Source: Allomuricauda sp. F6463D
Lineage (GTDB): Bacteria > Bacteroidota > Bacteroidia > Flavobacteriales > Flavobacteriaceae
Reading direction: 5' to 3'
Length of the DNA stretch: 64,000 nt
NCBI RefSeq assembly: GCF_023015965.1
Contig: NZ_JALKAN010000002.1
Span: forward strand, 682,001 to 746,000
Below, in pieces: positions 1-10,299 of this stretch. The position numbers were made by a program, and so were the translations under genes. Every line of letters starts with the position of its first letter. Within the stretch, counting starts at the first letter, position 1. The notes under the pieces are model-generated. The model saw only the letters and a program-made list of their open reading frames with translations. It had not been told where the DNA came from and did no database searches.

Positions 1-74
1 AAATAATGCTGTAATCTAAAAGTTGTAGTTCCATTTGTTTGGATTGGCTGGAGCTAAAGATAGCTTTTTTGGGT

Positions 75-82
75 TACTTTTG
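75..82 (+). promoter_or_regulatory. -7 element upstream of the TauE/SafE permease
   Basis: TACTTTTG matches the Bacteroidota -7 consensus TAnnTTTG. It would start transcription near base 87, giving a leader of about 16 nt before the ATG at 103. I see no TTG at the usual 19-nt spacing upstream, so the -33 half is weak. Confidence 0.4.
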
Positions 83-102
83 TGCATCGTTAAAACCGCC
101 TC

Positions 103-858
103 ATGTTTTTCTCCTCATACACCGATGTTTCTGTTACTGCATGGACAATGGCTGTTACTGCGGCCTTTTTAATGGGGGTTTCCAAGGCAGGTTTAAAAGG
201 AATGTCCATCTTTAATGTAACCCTGATGGCCTTGGCTTTTGGCTCCAAAGCTTCTACGGGACTTTTTATTCCTTTGCTCATTTTTGGGGATATATTTGCC
301 GTGGTCTATTACAACCGTCACACGCAGTGGAAATACATTATTAAGTTTATTCCTTGGATGATTCTGGGGATTTTGGTAGGGGTCTTGATTGGAAAAGATC
401 TCCCCGAACGTGAGTTTAAATGGGGGATGGTGGTGGTTATTTTCATTAGTTTGGGTATGTTGATTTGGTGGGACCGCAGAAAGTCCAAAAAAGTCCCAAC
501 GCATTGGCTGTTTTCTGGGTCTATTGGGATATGTGCAGGTATTTGTACCATGATAGGAAATCTGGCAGGAGCTTTCGCCAACGTTTTCTTTTTGGCGATG
601 CGATTGCCCAAAAATGAGTTTGTGGGTACCGCGGCATGGTTGTTCTTTATTACCAACCTGTTTAAGCTGCCATTTCATGTTTTTGTTTGGAAAACAATCT
701 CAGTGGAAAGCCTAATGATCAACTTAAGATTGCTTCCAGCTATCTTGGTGGGGTTGGTTGTGGGCGTTTTTTTGGTAAAGAAAATCAACGAGAAAAATTA
801 CAAACGCTTTATTTTGATTGTGACAGCGATTGGTGCGGTGGCGATTTTGTTTAGATGA
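103..858 (+). CDS. TauE/SafE-family membrane permease (sulfite/anion exporter type)
   Basis: A 251-residue, almost wholly hydrophobic protein with about seven or eight predicted membrane spans. The N-terminal GVSKAGLKGMS stretch and the later GNLAGAFANVFFLAMRLPKNEFVGTAA region fit the TauE/SafE (DUF81) family, which moves sulfite, sulfoacetate or related anions across the inner membrane. Length is normal for the family. The ATG at 103 follows a -7-like promoter. The gene converges on the M14 peptidase gene, with a REP-like repeat and a hairpin between them. The substrate cannot be told from sequence. Confidence 0.85.
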   Translation: MFFSSYTDVSVTAWTMAVTAAFLMGVSKAGLKGMSIFNVTLMALAFGSKASTGLFIPLLIFGDIFAVVYYNRHTQWKYIIKFIPWMILGILVGVLIGKDLPEREFKWGMVVVIFISLGMLIWWDRRKSKKVPTHWLFSGSIGICAGICTMIGNLAGAFANVFFLAMRLPKNEFVGTAAWLFFITNLFKLPFHVFVWKTISVESLMINLRLLPAILVGLVVGVFLVKKINEKNYKRFILIVTAIGAVAILFR

Positions 859-876
859 GAGAGTAAATTCATTTTT

Positions 877-904
877 GTCAACCGAACTTGTTTCAGGTTT
901 CCAT
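877..904 (+). repeat. REP-like repeat, single arm (copy 1)
   Basis: GTCAACCGAACTTGTTTCAG followed by GTTTCCAT. The same core (AACTTGTTTCAGG) recurs at 5151-5231 and 56013-56090, where it forms two inverted arms. Here only one arm is visible. It sits just after the stop codon of the permease gene. Confidence 0.6.
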
Positions 905-935
905 GTCTATTTGTTTTTTGAATGCGGTGCAAAAA

Positions 936-962
936 AAAGCCGCATCAATTTGATACGGCTTT
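936..962 (-). terminator. Terminator of the M14 peptidase gene (possibly bidirectional)
   Basis: Stem AAAGCCG-c-ATCA / TGAT-a-CGGCTTT with a 3-nt loop. On the minus strand it is followed by an uninterrupted run of T (bases 931-938 are A on the plus strand), the classic intrinsic terminator form. It lies 26 bases past the M14 stop codon and could also stop the convergent permease transcript. Confidence 0.8.
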
Positions 963-987
963 CCTTTATACACTAATATAATAATGA

Positions 988-3603
988 CTATTCCGAAGCA
1001 CCTTCGTAAATAGCGTTAAAAATCAATTTGTAAGTGCCACGGGGTTGTGCCCTAAACTGTGGTCGGAATGCAAACAAAACAGCCGAACCTTTTCCGTATT
1101 TGGCTTTTACCATGGCCGGTTTTTTAGCAATGAACTTGTCTTCACCCATGGCCCAGCCACTCATTAGTAAATTCTTGGCAGCGTAGTTTACAATTACTTC
1201 CACTTCGGGCGCGGGAGCATCTTTTATATCCTCTTTTCCTCCTTCTCCGGATTTTCGTTGTTTATCAATAATGAACGCTCTACTTTTATTGAACGATACG
1301 GCAACCGTATCCTTCATTCCAAAAGCTAGTGGGTTCGATGTGTCCACTCCTGCCTTGATCAATGATCCTGGAATAAAGAAGTCGTTACTATCGGCACCTT
1401 CTACTGCATCGCGTAAGGGTAGGCCAAATTGTTCAATTACAAAATCACTTGCTTCGTCAAAAGCAATTAAAGTACCTCCTTGTTCCACGTAGTCGCTCAA
1501 TGCTACTGATCCTTTTAAACCGATTCCTCCAGTAAACTTTTCTGGCATACTCAACTTGCTATGACCGTGCAAAATGGATTTTGGTCTTTGGGATGGAATA
1601 ATAATCGCATCATACTGGGACAAGTCCTTGGTTTTAATATCTGTATCGTGGAGGGTGTCCATGTCAAATTCATACTCGTCCATTATAAACCGAGTCCATC
1701 CTTCATCCATATTGGCTACCCATGATTTGTACAGACCAACTTTTGGCAAATGGATTTTTTTCAGTTGTACTTCTGGTTTTGCATTCAAACCTGTAAACAC
1801 AATACCATATTCACTGGCCAGCGATTCCATCATTTCTTTATCGCCAGTAACAATGTAGGACCCAGCTGGGAATGTTTCTTTGCCCGCCTTGAATTCAGTC
1901 ATACTTTTGTATGCGGTACCTCCAGCTTTCAAAACTTTATTGGTAGCCACTACAGATGCATTGGTGTTAACACTAAGGGCATATCCAAATGAACCATTTC
2001 TATTTACGTCTCCTTCGTAGTATTTTGCAAGACCAGAAACTTTTTCTGTCGAAGCGTTAAAGGGCTCAGCTATTTTATCCACTTCAATTCCCATTTGCAT
2101 TGGCAACGTCCATCCGGCCAAATCGTAAGGCGTGTCCGGAGGTCCGCCGGGATATTGGAAGCGAGTTGGATAATCCTGTTTTTCCATTAGGTCCAACAAG
2201 TATGGTCTAAAGGCTTGTGATGTGTAAATAACATAAGAACCTTCTTCATATTCTTTACCATTTACTGTAAAATCCCTAGTTGCTTTTTCAACCTCTATTC
2301 CACCTCTGATCAGAACATTCACCAAGTTTACGGCCTCAAAGGAATCCCATTGCTCTTTACCAATAACATAAGCAAACAAGCCTTCTGTTTTTCCTTTTTC
2401 AACGGCAGATTTACCCATTTTGTAAATATTGTGTAGGTAATTGCTCTTGCGGTCGGCAGCAAGGTCCAATGTGGCCCAAGTAGCTGTCAACATATAATCT
2501 ACAGCATCTCTAAAATGAGATTCGCCGCCTTTCCAAGGGTCTGGGTACATTATATCAGTCCCATCTGTTGGGGTACCACCCGCAACGGTTTTGGGCATTT
2601 TCTCAGGATCGTAGAACCTAGGAGTTGGGGAGGTGTGTCCGGTTTCGGTCAAAATACCGATCATGTTATGGTAGTATGGAACCGTACGTCCACCACCGTT
2701 CCAGAACATAGTGTAAAAGTTGTCCGCAATGGCTCCGGGCATATTTTCCAAAGAGAAGCGTTTGGTCATGGCGGAACCTACTTCACTAACCCCTGCAGTA
2801 ATTGCTGGATGAATCCTTGGGTTTACTGGATCGGCGTATGGAGGAAGTGAGATTTTAGTCCAGGAGGGGGAGGATTGATGGTGGTTGTATACAATTTGTG
2901 GGTACCACTCATTGTATAATATCTTTGTAACATGATAGGTTTCTGGCATGTTGTTCATAAACCAGTCCCTATTGTTATCGTGACCCATATAATAATGGTA
3001 AAGAATTGGAGGGCGAGAAGTTTCAAAGGGCGTGCCTAAGTTTTTACGATACCAATCCACAACAATGTCCAGACCATCTGGGTTCATTACGGGCATTAAA
3101 AGGGTAATCACATTTTCTCTAATCTTTTTTATTTCTTCAGTTTCAGAAGTGGCCAAAGTATATGCCAATTCTGACGTCATTTGACCATGGGCCAACTCCG
3201 TGGAGTGCATACCACCATCAATCCAGACAATGGCTTTTCCTTCTTCGGATAGTTTAATGGCTTCTTCGTCGTTTACCTGAACACGGGCCAATTTGGTACT
3301 GATGTCTTTCCACTTGTCTAGCTGTGCCAAGTTTTCTTCCGAAGAAATAAACATAAGGTACATTTTACGACCAAGTACGGTTTCACCAATTTCAATTTTT
3401 TTCACCCTGTTGGAAGCAGCGTCCACTTGGGACAGGTAGTCTTCAATTTGTGAATAATCGGCCAATTTATAATCGGCACCAACTTTAAAACCATAGACAT
3501 CCTCGGGAGAGGGAACATTTTGTGCTACGGAAACTGTAGCGAGAGTCAAAACCATTACTGCGGAAAGCAATACTGTTTTGAAGTTTGAAGTTTTACAAAT
3601 CAT
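988..3603 (-). CDS. Secreted M14-family zinc metallopeptidase
   Basis: An 871-residue protein with a Sec signal peptide (about residues 1-27, ending TVSVAQ). The M14 carboxypeptidase core follows: the zinc-binding H133/E136 pair in GGMHSTELAHGQ, NPDGLD, and a later HH in YNHHQSS that fits the third ligand. The long C-terminal half (about residues 400-871) has no catalytic motif I recognise and resembles glutamine-amidotransferase-like beta/alpha folds often attached to flavobacterial M14 enzymes. It is probably periplasmic or surface-exposed and degrades peptides. ATG start at 3603. It is a single transcription unit ending in the hairpin at 936-962. Confidence 0.88.
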   Translation of the reverse strand: MICKTSNFKTVLLSAVMVLTLATVSVAQNVPSPEDVYGFKVGADYKLADYSQIEDYLSQVDAASNRVKKIEIGETVLGRKMYLMFISSEENLAQLDKWKDISTKLARVQVNDEEAIKLSEEGKAIVWIDGGMHSTELAHGQMTSELAYTLATSETEEIKKIRENVITLLMPVMNPDGLDIVVDWYRKNLGTPFETSRPPILYHYYMGHDNNRDWFMNNMPETYHVTKILYNEWYPQIVYNHHQSSPSWTKISLPPYADPVNPRIHPAITAGVSEVGSAMTKRFSLENMPGAIADNFYTMFWNGGGRTVPYYHNMIGILTETGHTSPTPRFYDPEKMPKTVAGGTPTDGTDIMYPDPWKGGESHFRDAVDYMLTATWATLDLAADRKSNYLHNIYKMGKSAVEKGKTEGLFAYVIGKEQWDSFEAVNLVNVLIRGGIEVEKATRDFTVNGKEYEEGSYVIYTSQAFRPYLLDLMEKQDYPTRFQYPGGPPDTPYDLAGWTLPMQMGIEVDKIAEPFNASTEKVSGLAKYYEGDVNRNGSFGYALSVNTNASVVATNKVLKAGGTAYKSMTEFKAGKETFPAGSYIVTGDKEMMESLASEYGIVFTGLNAKPEVQLKKIHLPKVGLYKSWVANMDEGWTRFIMDEYEFDMDTLHDTDIKTKDLSQYDAIIIPSQRPKSILHGHSKLSMPEKFTGGIGLKGSVALSDYVEQGGTLIAFDEASDFVIEQFGLPLRDAVEGADSNDFFIPGSLIKAGVDTSNPLAFGMKDTVAVSFNKSRAFIIDKQRKSGEGGKEDIKDAPAPEVEVIVNYAAKNLLMSGWAMGEDKFIAKKPAMVKAKYGKGSAVLFAFRPQFRAQPRGTYKLIFNAIYEGASE

Positions 3604-3733
3604 GTTTTTGAATTAGTTTAATTTGACTGAAATTTAAGCATTTGTAATGAAGAAATTAAATGAAGTTGTTGAGAATTGTTATAAAACCTGTATTTTAAAG
3701 GTTATTTAGTGTATTGCATAAAAAAGCGTAATA

Positions 3734-4180
3734 CTAATGTTCTCCTAAACCAGGCCTTTTTCTGAAATCTTTTTTTTCGCTGATTTTCTTTTTCGACTTT
3801 AATCGTTTTTCTTTTGAAGATTTCGTCGGTTTTGTTGGTTTTCGCTTTTTGGGAACGATAAGTGCTTTTTTTAGAAGGTCGAAAAACCGTTTCATCACCA
3901 AATCCTTGTTCCTGTGCTGACTTCGGGCCTCATCACATTGAAGTATAAAAACACCATCGTTGGTCAGTCGCGATTGTAGTTTTAATAAAATCCGCTGTTT
4001 TTCCCTGTCTGAAAGTCCATCCGAATCGGGAACGTTGAAAGAAAGTTCTACTTTGGACGAGACTTTGTTCACATGTTGTCCACCGGCACCACTACTCCTC
4101 ATGGCTTTAAACTGTAACTCTTTATGTATTTGTTTTTTGTCCAATCTGGAGCCTTCTATTGATGGTTTCCAAAGATACAT
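3734..4180 (-). CDS. arfB: ArfB-like alternative ribosome-rescue peptidyl-tRNA hydrolase
   Basis: Carries the class I release-factor motif GGQ in RSSGAGGQHVNKVSSKVELSF, followed by a Lys/Arg-rich tail (KKRKPTKPTKSSKEKR) that in this family reaches into the mRNA channel of stalled ribosomes. There is no codon-recognition domain, which separates it from RF1/RF2. ATG at 4180 gives 148 residues. A TTG at 4144, preceded by AGAAGG, gives 136, closer to the family length. Either start overlaps the end of the ABC ATPase gene (stop at 4122), so translation of the two is probably coupled. Confidence 0.85.
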   Translation of the reverse strand: MYLWKPSIEGSRLDKKQIHKELQFKAMRSSGAGGQHVNKVSSKVELSFNVPDSDGLSDREKQRILLKLQSRLTNDGVFILQCDEARSQHRNKDLVMKRFFDLLKKALIVPKKRKPTKPTKSSKEKRLKSKKKISEKKDFRKRPGLGEH

Positions 4181-5117
4181 TAAGAAAAATGGTTGTTTCT
4201 TTTCCCTGTTTTTTTTCCGTGTTGAAAAATATGATGGTTCCGTCTTCTGCTTTGCCTTCATTAAGGTAATGACTTCCTTTAAAAAAGGAGTTGATCACTT
4301 CAACCTTTAGCCCAGAAGAATCAGAAAACTTGAACTCATAGGGATATACAAGTACTGTTCTTTCAATTTCAGAATAGGATTTTAAAAGTTTCATGGGAAC
4401 TCGGTTCACCTGACCGAACAAAGAGGCGGTGTAGTAATTGATTGGATTTTTGTACAGGTCTTGGGTATTCTGATCGGCTATTATTTTGCCGTTCTCCAAA
4501 ATTAATGTGCGCTCTGCAAAAGGCAAGACATCGCTTGGGTCGTGACTTGCGGTAAGTACGGTGACACCCTTTTTTTTGAGGTACAAAAAAAGATTTCTTC
4601 GCAGGGAATTACGCTTAAAGTTGTCGATATGGCCAAAGGGTTCGTCCAAGAGTAAAATTTCAGGTTCTTGGGCCAATACCCGGGCGAGCGCCACGCGTTG
4701 TTGTTGTCCTCCGCTGAGGTATTTTACCTTAGTTGTTGAGTAAGGTTTCATCTCGATCAATTCCAACAGATCGTTAATACGGTCCTCATGGGTTTCGCGC
4801 TCGAAAACGGAAAGAAACTGCCCAATGTTCTCTTCTACGGTAATGAAAGGCATCAGGTCAAAATCCTGCGCCAAATATTTCATGTACGATTCTCCCGGAA
4901 CTAGATTAAAGTTAGGACCAAGAGCTTCTACATCACCCCAAAAAATAGAGCCTTTTTCTACATGGAGCAGGCCGTAGATGATTTTCAGCAAGGTACTTTT
5001 TCCCGAACCACTTTCACCCATTAAGGCTACATGTTCCCCTGGAGCGACTTCACAAGAAACATCCTTTAAAATGGTTTGGTCACGATAACCAAAGGAATCT
5101 ATTTGGACTTTTAGCAT
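4122..5117 (-). CDS. ABC transporter ATP-binding protein
   Basis: Contains Walker A GESGSGKST, signature LSGGQQQR, Walker B ILLLDEP and the H-loop histidine in LTASHDPSD, all in the first 220 residues. About 100 C-terminal residues follow with no motif I recognise. ATG at 5117 (MLKVQIDSFGYRD) is preferred over an earlier in-frame ATG at 5156, because the ABC fold begins right there. No permease gene is adjacent, so the partner is unknown. It resembles LolD/MacB-type ATPases. Its 3' end overlaps the arfB-like gene. Confidence 0.85.
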   Translation of the reverse strand: MLKVQIDSFGYRDQTILKDVSCEVAPGEHVALMGESGSGKSTLLKIIYGLLHVEKGSIFWGDVEALGPNFNLVPGESYMKYLAQDFDLMPFITVEENIGQFLSVFERETHEDRINDLLELIEMKPYSTTKVKYLSGGQQQRVALARVLAQEPEILLLDEPFGHIDNFKRNSLRRNLFLYLKKKGVTVLTASHDPSDVLPFAERTLILENGKIIADQNTQDLYKNPINYYTASLFGQVNRVPMKLLKSYSEIERTVLVYPYEFKFSDSSGLKVEVINSFFKGSHYLNEGKAEDGTIIFFNTEKKQGKETTIFLNVSLETINRRLQIGQKTNT

Positions 5118-5150
5118 ATGCTCGAATAAAAAACTTTTCATAAAGGATGT

Positions 5151-5231
5151 CGTCAACCTGAACTTGTTTCAGGTTCTCATAAAACATTATTATCCTTTCT
5201 CATGAGATTCTGAAACAAGTTTAGAATGACG
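5151..5231. repeat. REP-like inverted repeat (copy 2)
   Basis: Left arm 5151-5183 (CGTCAACCTGAACTTGTTTC...) and right arm 5199-5231, whose reverse complement reads CGTCATTCTAAACTTGTTTC..., separated by about 15 AT-rich bases. The arms can form a long imperfect hairpin. It sits between the prolyl oligopeptidase and ABC ATPase genes and could act as a processing or termination structure for the minus-strand transcript. Confidence 0.75.
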
Positions 5232-5267
5232 TTTTCATATACTTTTTGAACAGTTTAAAAATAAGTT

Positions 5268-7424
5268 TTAATCTTTAAATTCTTTGAGCACTGCTTGGTT
5301 GGGCAATTCATCGTACCCCATATTATAAAAAGTAAACCCAAAAATATCTGCGTATTGCTCAATGGTTTTGCTTACGGGTGTGCCAGCTCCGTGGCCTGCA
5401 TTGGTCTCAATTCGGATGAGGGTAGGCTGATCTCCAGCTTGTTTTTCCTGTAATTCTGCGGCAAACTTAAAACTGTGAGCCGGTACCACACGATCATCGT
5501 GGTCTCCGGTAGTTACCAATGTGGCCGGGTATGCTGTTCCTGCTTTTACATTGTGCACTGGGGAGTAGCCTTGAATGTATTTGAACATTTCTTCGTTGTC
5601 CTCAGAGGTTCCATAATCGTAGGCCCATCCTGCCCCGGCCGTAAAGGTGTGGTAACGTAGCATGTCCATTACCCCAACAGCTGGCAAGGCTACTTGCATC
5701 AGGTCGGGTCGCTGGGTCATTGTTGCACCTACCAATAAACCACCGTTGGAACCTCCACGAATGGCCAAATATTCTTTTGAGGTGTATTTATTGTCGATCA
5801 AATATTCGGCAGCGGCGATAAAGTCATCAAAAACGTTCTGCTTTTGAAGCTTGGTGCCGGCGATGTGCCATTCTTTGCCATATTCTCCACCACCTCTCAA
5901 GTTTGGGACGGCATACACGCCGCCTTGTTCCATCCAAACAGCATTCACGATACTGAACGAAGGCGTTAAACTGATATTGAAACCTCCATATCCATAAAGG
6001 ATGGTCGGATTTTTGCCGTTTAGTTCCACACCTTTTTTGTAGGTGATGATCATAGGGACTTTGGTTCCGTCCTTGGAATTGTAGAAAACTTGCTTGGATT
6101 CGTAATCATTTGGATTAAAATCAATTTGAGGTTTCCAGTATTGCTCGTATTCCCCAGTTTCCACATCGTATTTGTACAAAGAGCTGGGTGTATTGTAATT
6201 GGTAAAAGAAAAATAAAATTCCTTGTCCTCTTTTTTACCACCAAAACCTCCCGCACTTCCTACGCCGGGCAATTCTACTTCGCGAACTAAATTTCCTTCA
6301 TAATCATATTGCAATACTTTGGAAATGGCATCCACCATGTATTCGGTAAAGAAATAACCTCCGCCAGTTCCCGCAGTCAATACATTTTCGGTCTCAGGGA
6401 TTAAATCTTCCCAATGGTCCGGTGTTGGGTTGGAGGCATCTACAACAACAATTTTTTTGTTTGGTGCATCGCGGTCAGTAACCAAATAAAGTTTAGAACC
6501 TTCGTTATCTATAACATAGGTGTCAGAATGGGTATCATCCAAAATAGTGACCAACTCTGGATTATCTTGGGTAAGGTCCATCATAAACAATTTGTTTCCA
6601 GATGTGGAAATGGATGCGGAGATGAACAAATAGTTTTGATCTTCGGAAACGGAGCCACCTACATATCGGTGCTTTTCTTCTGGCGTACCCCCAAAGATGA
6701 TTTTATCTTCAGACTGGGGTGTGCCCAATTTGTGGTAATACAATTTGTGCTGATCGGTCTTGGCGGAAAGTTCGCTTCCTTCAGGTTTGTCGTAGCTGGA
6801 ATAAAAGAAACCATCGTTTCCTTTCCAAGAAACTCCGCTGAATTTGATATCTACTAAAGTATCCTCTACAATTTCCATGGACTCAGCGTCAATAACAATG
6901 GCCTTTCTCCAATCACTTCCTCCTTCGGAAATAAGATAAGCGGCCTTGGAACCGTCTTTAGTAAAGCTGAGGCCCATCAAGGAAGTGGTGCCATCCTCGG
7001 AAAAGGTGTTGGGGTCTAAAAAGACTTCTTCTTCACCATCACTCTTTTTACGGTAAACCACATATTGGTTTTGTAATCCGTTGTTTTTATAATAATAGGT
7101 GTAGTTGCCTTCTTTAAAAGGGGAGCCTACTTTTTCGTAGTTCCAGAGTTTTTCCAATCGATTTTTTAGGTCTTCTCGAAAAGGAATTTTATCCAGATAC
7201 CCAAAGGTTGCGGCATTTTGTTCTTTTACCCAAGCCTCGGTTTCCTCGCTGCGGTCATCTTCCAACCAGCGAAAAGGGTCTGGTACATCGGTTCCAAAAT
7301 AATTATCTACGGTATCAACTTTTTTGGTAGTGGGGTAGTTCACGGTTATAGGTTCTCTTTTTTGTGGTTCTTCTTGGCAGGCGGCAAATAAAACCAAAGT
7401 AGCCAACAGACTTATGTTTTTCAT
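5268..7424 (-). CDS. Prolyl oligopeptidase family serine peptidase (S9A), lipoprotein
   Basis: ATG at 7424 gives 718 residues starting [19 protein letters not shown], a lipoprotein signal with Cys in the lipobox. An earlier in-frame ATG at 7457 would bury the signal. The N-terminal domain (DPFRWLEDD, then beta-propeller-like repeats to about residue 410) precedes an alpha/beta-hydrolase domain with the nucleophile motif GGSNGG, the acid in GDHDDRV and the histidine in NAGHGAG. These are the S9A triad for cleavage after proline in short peptides. Likely anchored in the periplasm. The REP-like palindrome lies downstream. Confidence 0.92.
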   Translation of the reverse strand: MKNISLLATLVLFAACQEEPQKREPITVNYPTTKKVDTVDNYFGTDVPDPFRWLEDDRSEETEAWVKEQNAATFGYLDKIPFREDLKNRLEKLWNYEKVGSPFKEGNYTYYYKNNGLQNQYVVYRKKSDGEEEVFLDPNTFSEDGTTSLMGLSFTKDGSKAAYLISEGGSDWRKAIVIDAESMEIVEDTLVDIKFSGVSWKGNDGFFYSSYDKPEGSELSAKTDQHKLYYHKLGTPQSEDKIIFGGTPEEKHRYVGGSVSEDQNYLFISASISTSGNKLFMMDLTQDNPELVTILDDTHSDTYVIDNEGSKLYLVTDRDAPNKKIVVVDASNPTPDHWEDLIPETENVLTAGTGGGYFFTEYMVDAISKVLQYDYEGNLVREVELPGVGSAGGFGGKKEDKEFYFSFTNYNTPSSLYKYDVETGEYEQYWKPQIDFNPNDYESKQVFYNSKDGTKVPMIITYKKGVELNGKNPTILYGYGGFNISLTPSFSIVNAVWMEQGGVYAVPNLRGGGEYGKEWHIAGTKLQKQNVFDDFIAAAEYLIDNKYTSKEYLAIRGGSNGGLLVGATMTQRPDLMQVALPAVGVMDMLRYHTFTAGAGWAYDYGTSEDNEEMFKYIQGYSPVHNVKAGTAYPATLVTTGDHDDRVVPAHSFKFAAELQEKQAGDQPTLIRIETNAGHGAGTPVSKTIEQYADIFGFTFYNMGYDELPNQAVLKEFKD

Positions 7425-7500
7425 GTTTTCTCGGATTGATTCCGATAAAAATACCACAAAAACATATATTTAGTAGCTGCTTAGTATGCTTTAACGAAAA

Positions 7501-8514
7501 TTAAGAAAGAGCTTCCGAGGTGTTGGAAACCAGATTGTTTTCTACCAAATACTCCGCAATCTGTACCGCATTGGTAGCCGCCCCTTTTCTTAGGTTATCC
7601 GCCACAATCCACATGTTCAAGGTGTTGGGCTGGGTTTCGTCTCTACGGAGCCTGCCCACAAAAACATCGTCCTTACCATTTGCAAAAATGGGCATGGGGT
7701 AAGTGTTGGTCTCAGGGTTGTCTTGAAGCACGATTCCTGGGGTTTCACGAAGTAGTTTTCGAACTTCGGTCAAATCAAAATCGTTGTGGAACTCCACATT
7801 TACGGATTCTGAATGTCCTCCCGCAGTTGGAATACGAACGGCAGTTGCCGTAACCGAAAACGTACGGTCGTCGAATATTTTTTGTGGTTCGCGGGCCAAT
7901 TTCATTTCTTCTTTGGTATAGCCGTTTTCCAAAAATACATCGCAATGTGGCAAAGCATTCCGGTTGATGGGATAAGGATATGCCATTTCCCCTTCGATGC
8001 CGGCAGCTTCGTTTTCCATTTGCTCTACTGCTTTTACCCCAGTTCCAGAAACGGATTGATAGGTAGAAACCACCACACGTTTCATTTGATACTTTTTGTG
8101 CAAGGAATCCAATGCCAACACCATTTGAATGGTGGAGCAGTTTGGGTTTGCTATGATTTTGTCGTCCGCGGTCAATTCACTCGCATTGATTTCTGGAACG
8201 ATCAATTTTTTGGTCGGGTCCATACGCCAAGCGGATGAGTTATCGATTACCGTGGTGCCCACTTCGGCAAATTTGGGCGCCCATTCCAAAGAGGTGTCAC
8301 CACCTGCAGAAAAAATGGCAATATCCGGTTGGGCGGCAACCGCATCCCCCAATCCAATTACGGTATGTTCTTGATTTTTATAGGTAAGTTTTTTACCCAC
8401 GGAACGCTCCGAGGCAACCAACAACAATTCTGTTATAGGGAAGTTACGCTCTTCCAACACTTTCAACATGACTTCGCCTACCATTCCGGTGGCGCCAACA
8501 ACTGCTACTTTCAT
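7501..8514 (-). CDS. asd: Aspartate-semialdehyde dehydrogenase
   Basis: Catalyses reductive dephosphorylation of aspartyl phosphate, the branch-point step to lysine/diaminopimelate, threonine and methionine. The NADP-binding VAVVGATGMVGEVML begins at the chosen ATG (8514). An upstream in-frame ATG at 8598 would add an unconserved 28-residue leader. The active-site Cys is in NPNCSTIQM and the catalytic His in PTAGGHSESV. At 337 residues the length is standard. It is separated from mscL upstream by a hairpin, so it is probably transcribed alone. Confidence 0.95.
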   Translation of the reverse strand: MKVAVVGATGMVGEVMLKVLEERNFPITELLLVASERSVGKKLTYKNQEHTVIGLGDAVAAQPDIAIFSAGGDTSLEWAPKFAEVGTTVIDNSSAWRMDPTKKLIVPEINASELTADDKIIANPNCSTIQMVLALDSLHKKYQMKRVVVSTYQSVSGTGVKAVEQMENEAAGIEGEMAYPYPINRNALPHCDVFLENGYTKEEMKLAREPQKIFDDRTFSVTATAVRIPTAGGHSESVNVEFHNDFDLTEVRKLLRETPGIVLQDNPETNTYPMPIFANGKDDVFVGRLRRDETQPNTLNMWIVADNLRKGAATNAVQIAEYLVENNLVSNTSEALS

Positions 8515-8615
8515 CTTAAATTTAATTTCTTGTCGCAAAGGTAGTCCAGTAAGCGATTTAAACAAGCTTTTTTGTGACCAATCAATAAAAAATAACAAAA
8601 TGTTATAAATAAAAC

Positions 8616-8650
8616 AACCATCAACATGTCAGCGAAACACATTGATGGTT
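8616..8650 (-). terminator. Terminator of mscL
   Basis: AACCATCAA / TTGATGGTT 9-bp stem enclosing a 17-base loop region with further partial pairing. On the minus strand it is followed by GTTTTATTTAT. It lies between mscL and asd. Confidence 0.6.
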
Positions 8651-8706
8651 TTTAAAGGTTATTGTGATGTAGCGGAGTGCTGAAATAAATTCAGCACCAA
8701 CGATTT

Positions 8707-9114
8707 TTATTTCTTCAACAAATCGCGAATCTCTGCCAACAACTCTTCTTGGGATGGTCCCTTTGGAACTTCTGGAGCAGGCTCTTCTTTTTTCTTCGTC
8801 TTGTTGACGCCCTTTACAACTAGGAACATTACAAATGCCACAATAATGAAGTCGATTACATTGGTAAGGAATGCTCCGTACAATACGGCAATTTCCCCTA
8901 CAATTTCTCCAGCATCATTAGGTGTTCCCTCTGTAACCACATATTTCAAATCGTTGAAATCTGAGTCGAACAACAATCCAATCAAAGGAGAAACAATACC
9001 TCCAGTGAATGAAGAAACCACTTCTTTGAAAGCGGCACCCATGACGAAACCTACGGCGATATCCACCAAGTTTCCTTTCATGGCAAACTCTTTAAACTCT
9101 TTTAAAAATCCCAT
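8707..9114 (-). CDS. mscL: Large-conductance mechanosensitive channel MscL
   Basis: 135 residues. The N-terminal FKEFAMKGNLVDIAVGFVMG and glycine-rich first membrane helix are diagnostic. The second helix is NVIDFIIVAFVMFLVVKGVN, and a charged cytoplasmic C-terminal helix follows (EELLAEIRDLLKK). It forms a homopentameric inner-membrane pore opened by membrane tension during hypo-osmotic shock. ATG at 9114. Transcribed alone, with a hairpin downstream. Confidence 0.96.
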   Translation of the reverse strand: MGFLKEFKEFAMKGNLVDIAVGFVMGAAFKEVVSSFTGGIVSPLIGLLFDSDFNDLKYVVTEGTPNDAGEIVGEIAVLYGAFLTNVIDFIIVAFVMFLVVKGVNKTKKKEEPAPEVPKGPSQEELLAEIRDLLKK

Positions 9115-9189
9115 GTAATAGTCAAGTATTGGTTAATGAGAGACAAATTAAGCAAAAAAGTTGCTTGATTCCTTATCTAAACGAAAAAA

Positions 9190-10299
9190 TCACTTGTTTA
9201 TCACTTGTCTTTTTACCCGTTGTGAAATCGCAGTAAGGATTTCGTAGGAGATCGTGTTGGCCGTTGAGGCAAATTTATCAGCAGAGTTTGCTGGCCCAAA
9301 AACAATGACTTCATCGCCCGCTTGACATTTGATTTCCGTTACATCCACCATAATCATATCCATACAGACGTTGCCAATAATAGGAGCTTTTTTCCCATTG
9401 ATAATTACTGAACCTTTTCCCTTACCATATTGCCGGCCTATACCATCTGCATGACCTATAGGCAAGGTAGCGCTTCTTATGATGTTGGTTGATTTAAATG
9501 CCCGATTGTATCCAACAGATTGGTTTGCCCCAATTTCATGAATTTGTGAAATGATGGTTTTTAGCGTTGCAACTGGTTTTAATTGTTCATCGATTTCAGC
9601 TTGGTTTCCATAACCATATAATCCGATTCCACTGCGCACCATTTCAAATTGGGCCTCTGGATAGTTGATAATTCCAGATGTATTCAACATATGCCGCATG
9701 GGCGCATATCCCAACTTTTTGCTCAGTGAATCACTTAATATTTTGAAAGAATTGATTTGGTTTAAACTGAAATCACGTTCATTTAAATCTTCCGAGGCGG
9801 CCAAATGTGAAAAAGCAGAAACAATTTTGACATTTCCATTGCTCTTGCATTTTTGAGTAATAAAATCAATGTCACTTTCGGAAAAACCCAAGCGGTTCAA
9901 TCCAGTATTGAATTTGATGTGGAGTGGATATTGGGATTGTTCCTTTTCCTGAGCAACCTCAAGAAATTGGTTCAGAATATTTTTGGAATAGATGCTTGGT
10001 TCCAAACATTGCTCTATCATTTCTTCAAAATTGGCAACCAATGGGTGCAATACTAAAATAGGTGTTTTTATACCTGCATCTCTGAGCAGGACACCTTCAT
10101 TTACGTAAGCCACGGCCAAATAATCGACTCCTAACTGTTCCAGCTTTTGGGCAATTGCAATGGTATCGCTACCATATGCAAAGGCTTTTACCACTCCCAA
10201 AAATTTGGTGGTTGGCTTTATTTTAGACTGCAAGTAGTGGTAATTGTGTTCCAAGGCAGAAAGGTCTAAAACCAAGGTAGTTTCTCCGACCTTACTCAT
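9190..10299 (-). CDS. alr: Alanine racemase
   Basis: A PLP-dependent enzyme interconverting L- and D-alanine for peptidoglycan. 369 residues. The PLP lysine lies in [12 protein letters not shown], where the usual VKANAYGHG is changed to VKAFAYGSD. The second catalytic Tyr is in SVGYNRAF, and [10 protein letters not shown] is the conserved C-terminal-domain motif. The ATG at 10299 overlaps the tdk stop by 8 bases (ATGAGTAA), implying translational coupling with tdk. Unlike many Bacteroidota enzymes it is not fused to MurF. Confidence 0.94.
   Translation of the reverse strand: MSKVGETTLVLDLSALEHNYHYLQSKIKPTTKFLGVVKAFAYGSDTIAIAQKLEQLGVDYLAVAYVNEGVLLRDAGIKTPILVLHPLVANFEEMIEQCLEPSIYSKNILNQFLEVAQEKEQSQYPLHIKFNTGLNRLGFSESDIDFITQKCKSNGNVKIVSAFSHLAASEDLNERDFSLNQINSFKILSDSLSKKLGYAPMRHMLNTSGIINYPEAQFEMVRSGIGLYGYGNQAEIDEQLKPVATLKTIISQIHEIGANQSVGYNRAFKSTNIIRSATLPIGHADGIGRQYGKGKGSVIINGKKAPIIGNVCMDMIMVDVTEIKCQAGDEVIVFGPANSADKFASTANTISYEILTAISQRVKRQVINK

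Noticed and set aside
193..678. 161-codon frame antisense to the TauE/SafE permease
   Set aside because: Polar, His/Asn/Gln-rich translation typical of the antisense of a membrane-protein gene; no start context.
9190..10299. alr as part of a MurF-Alr fusion as in some Bacteroidota
   Set aside because: The gene starts with its own ATG overlapping tdk and has only the racemase domains.
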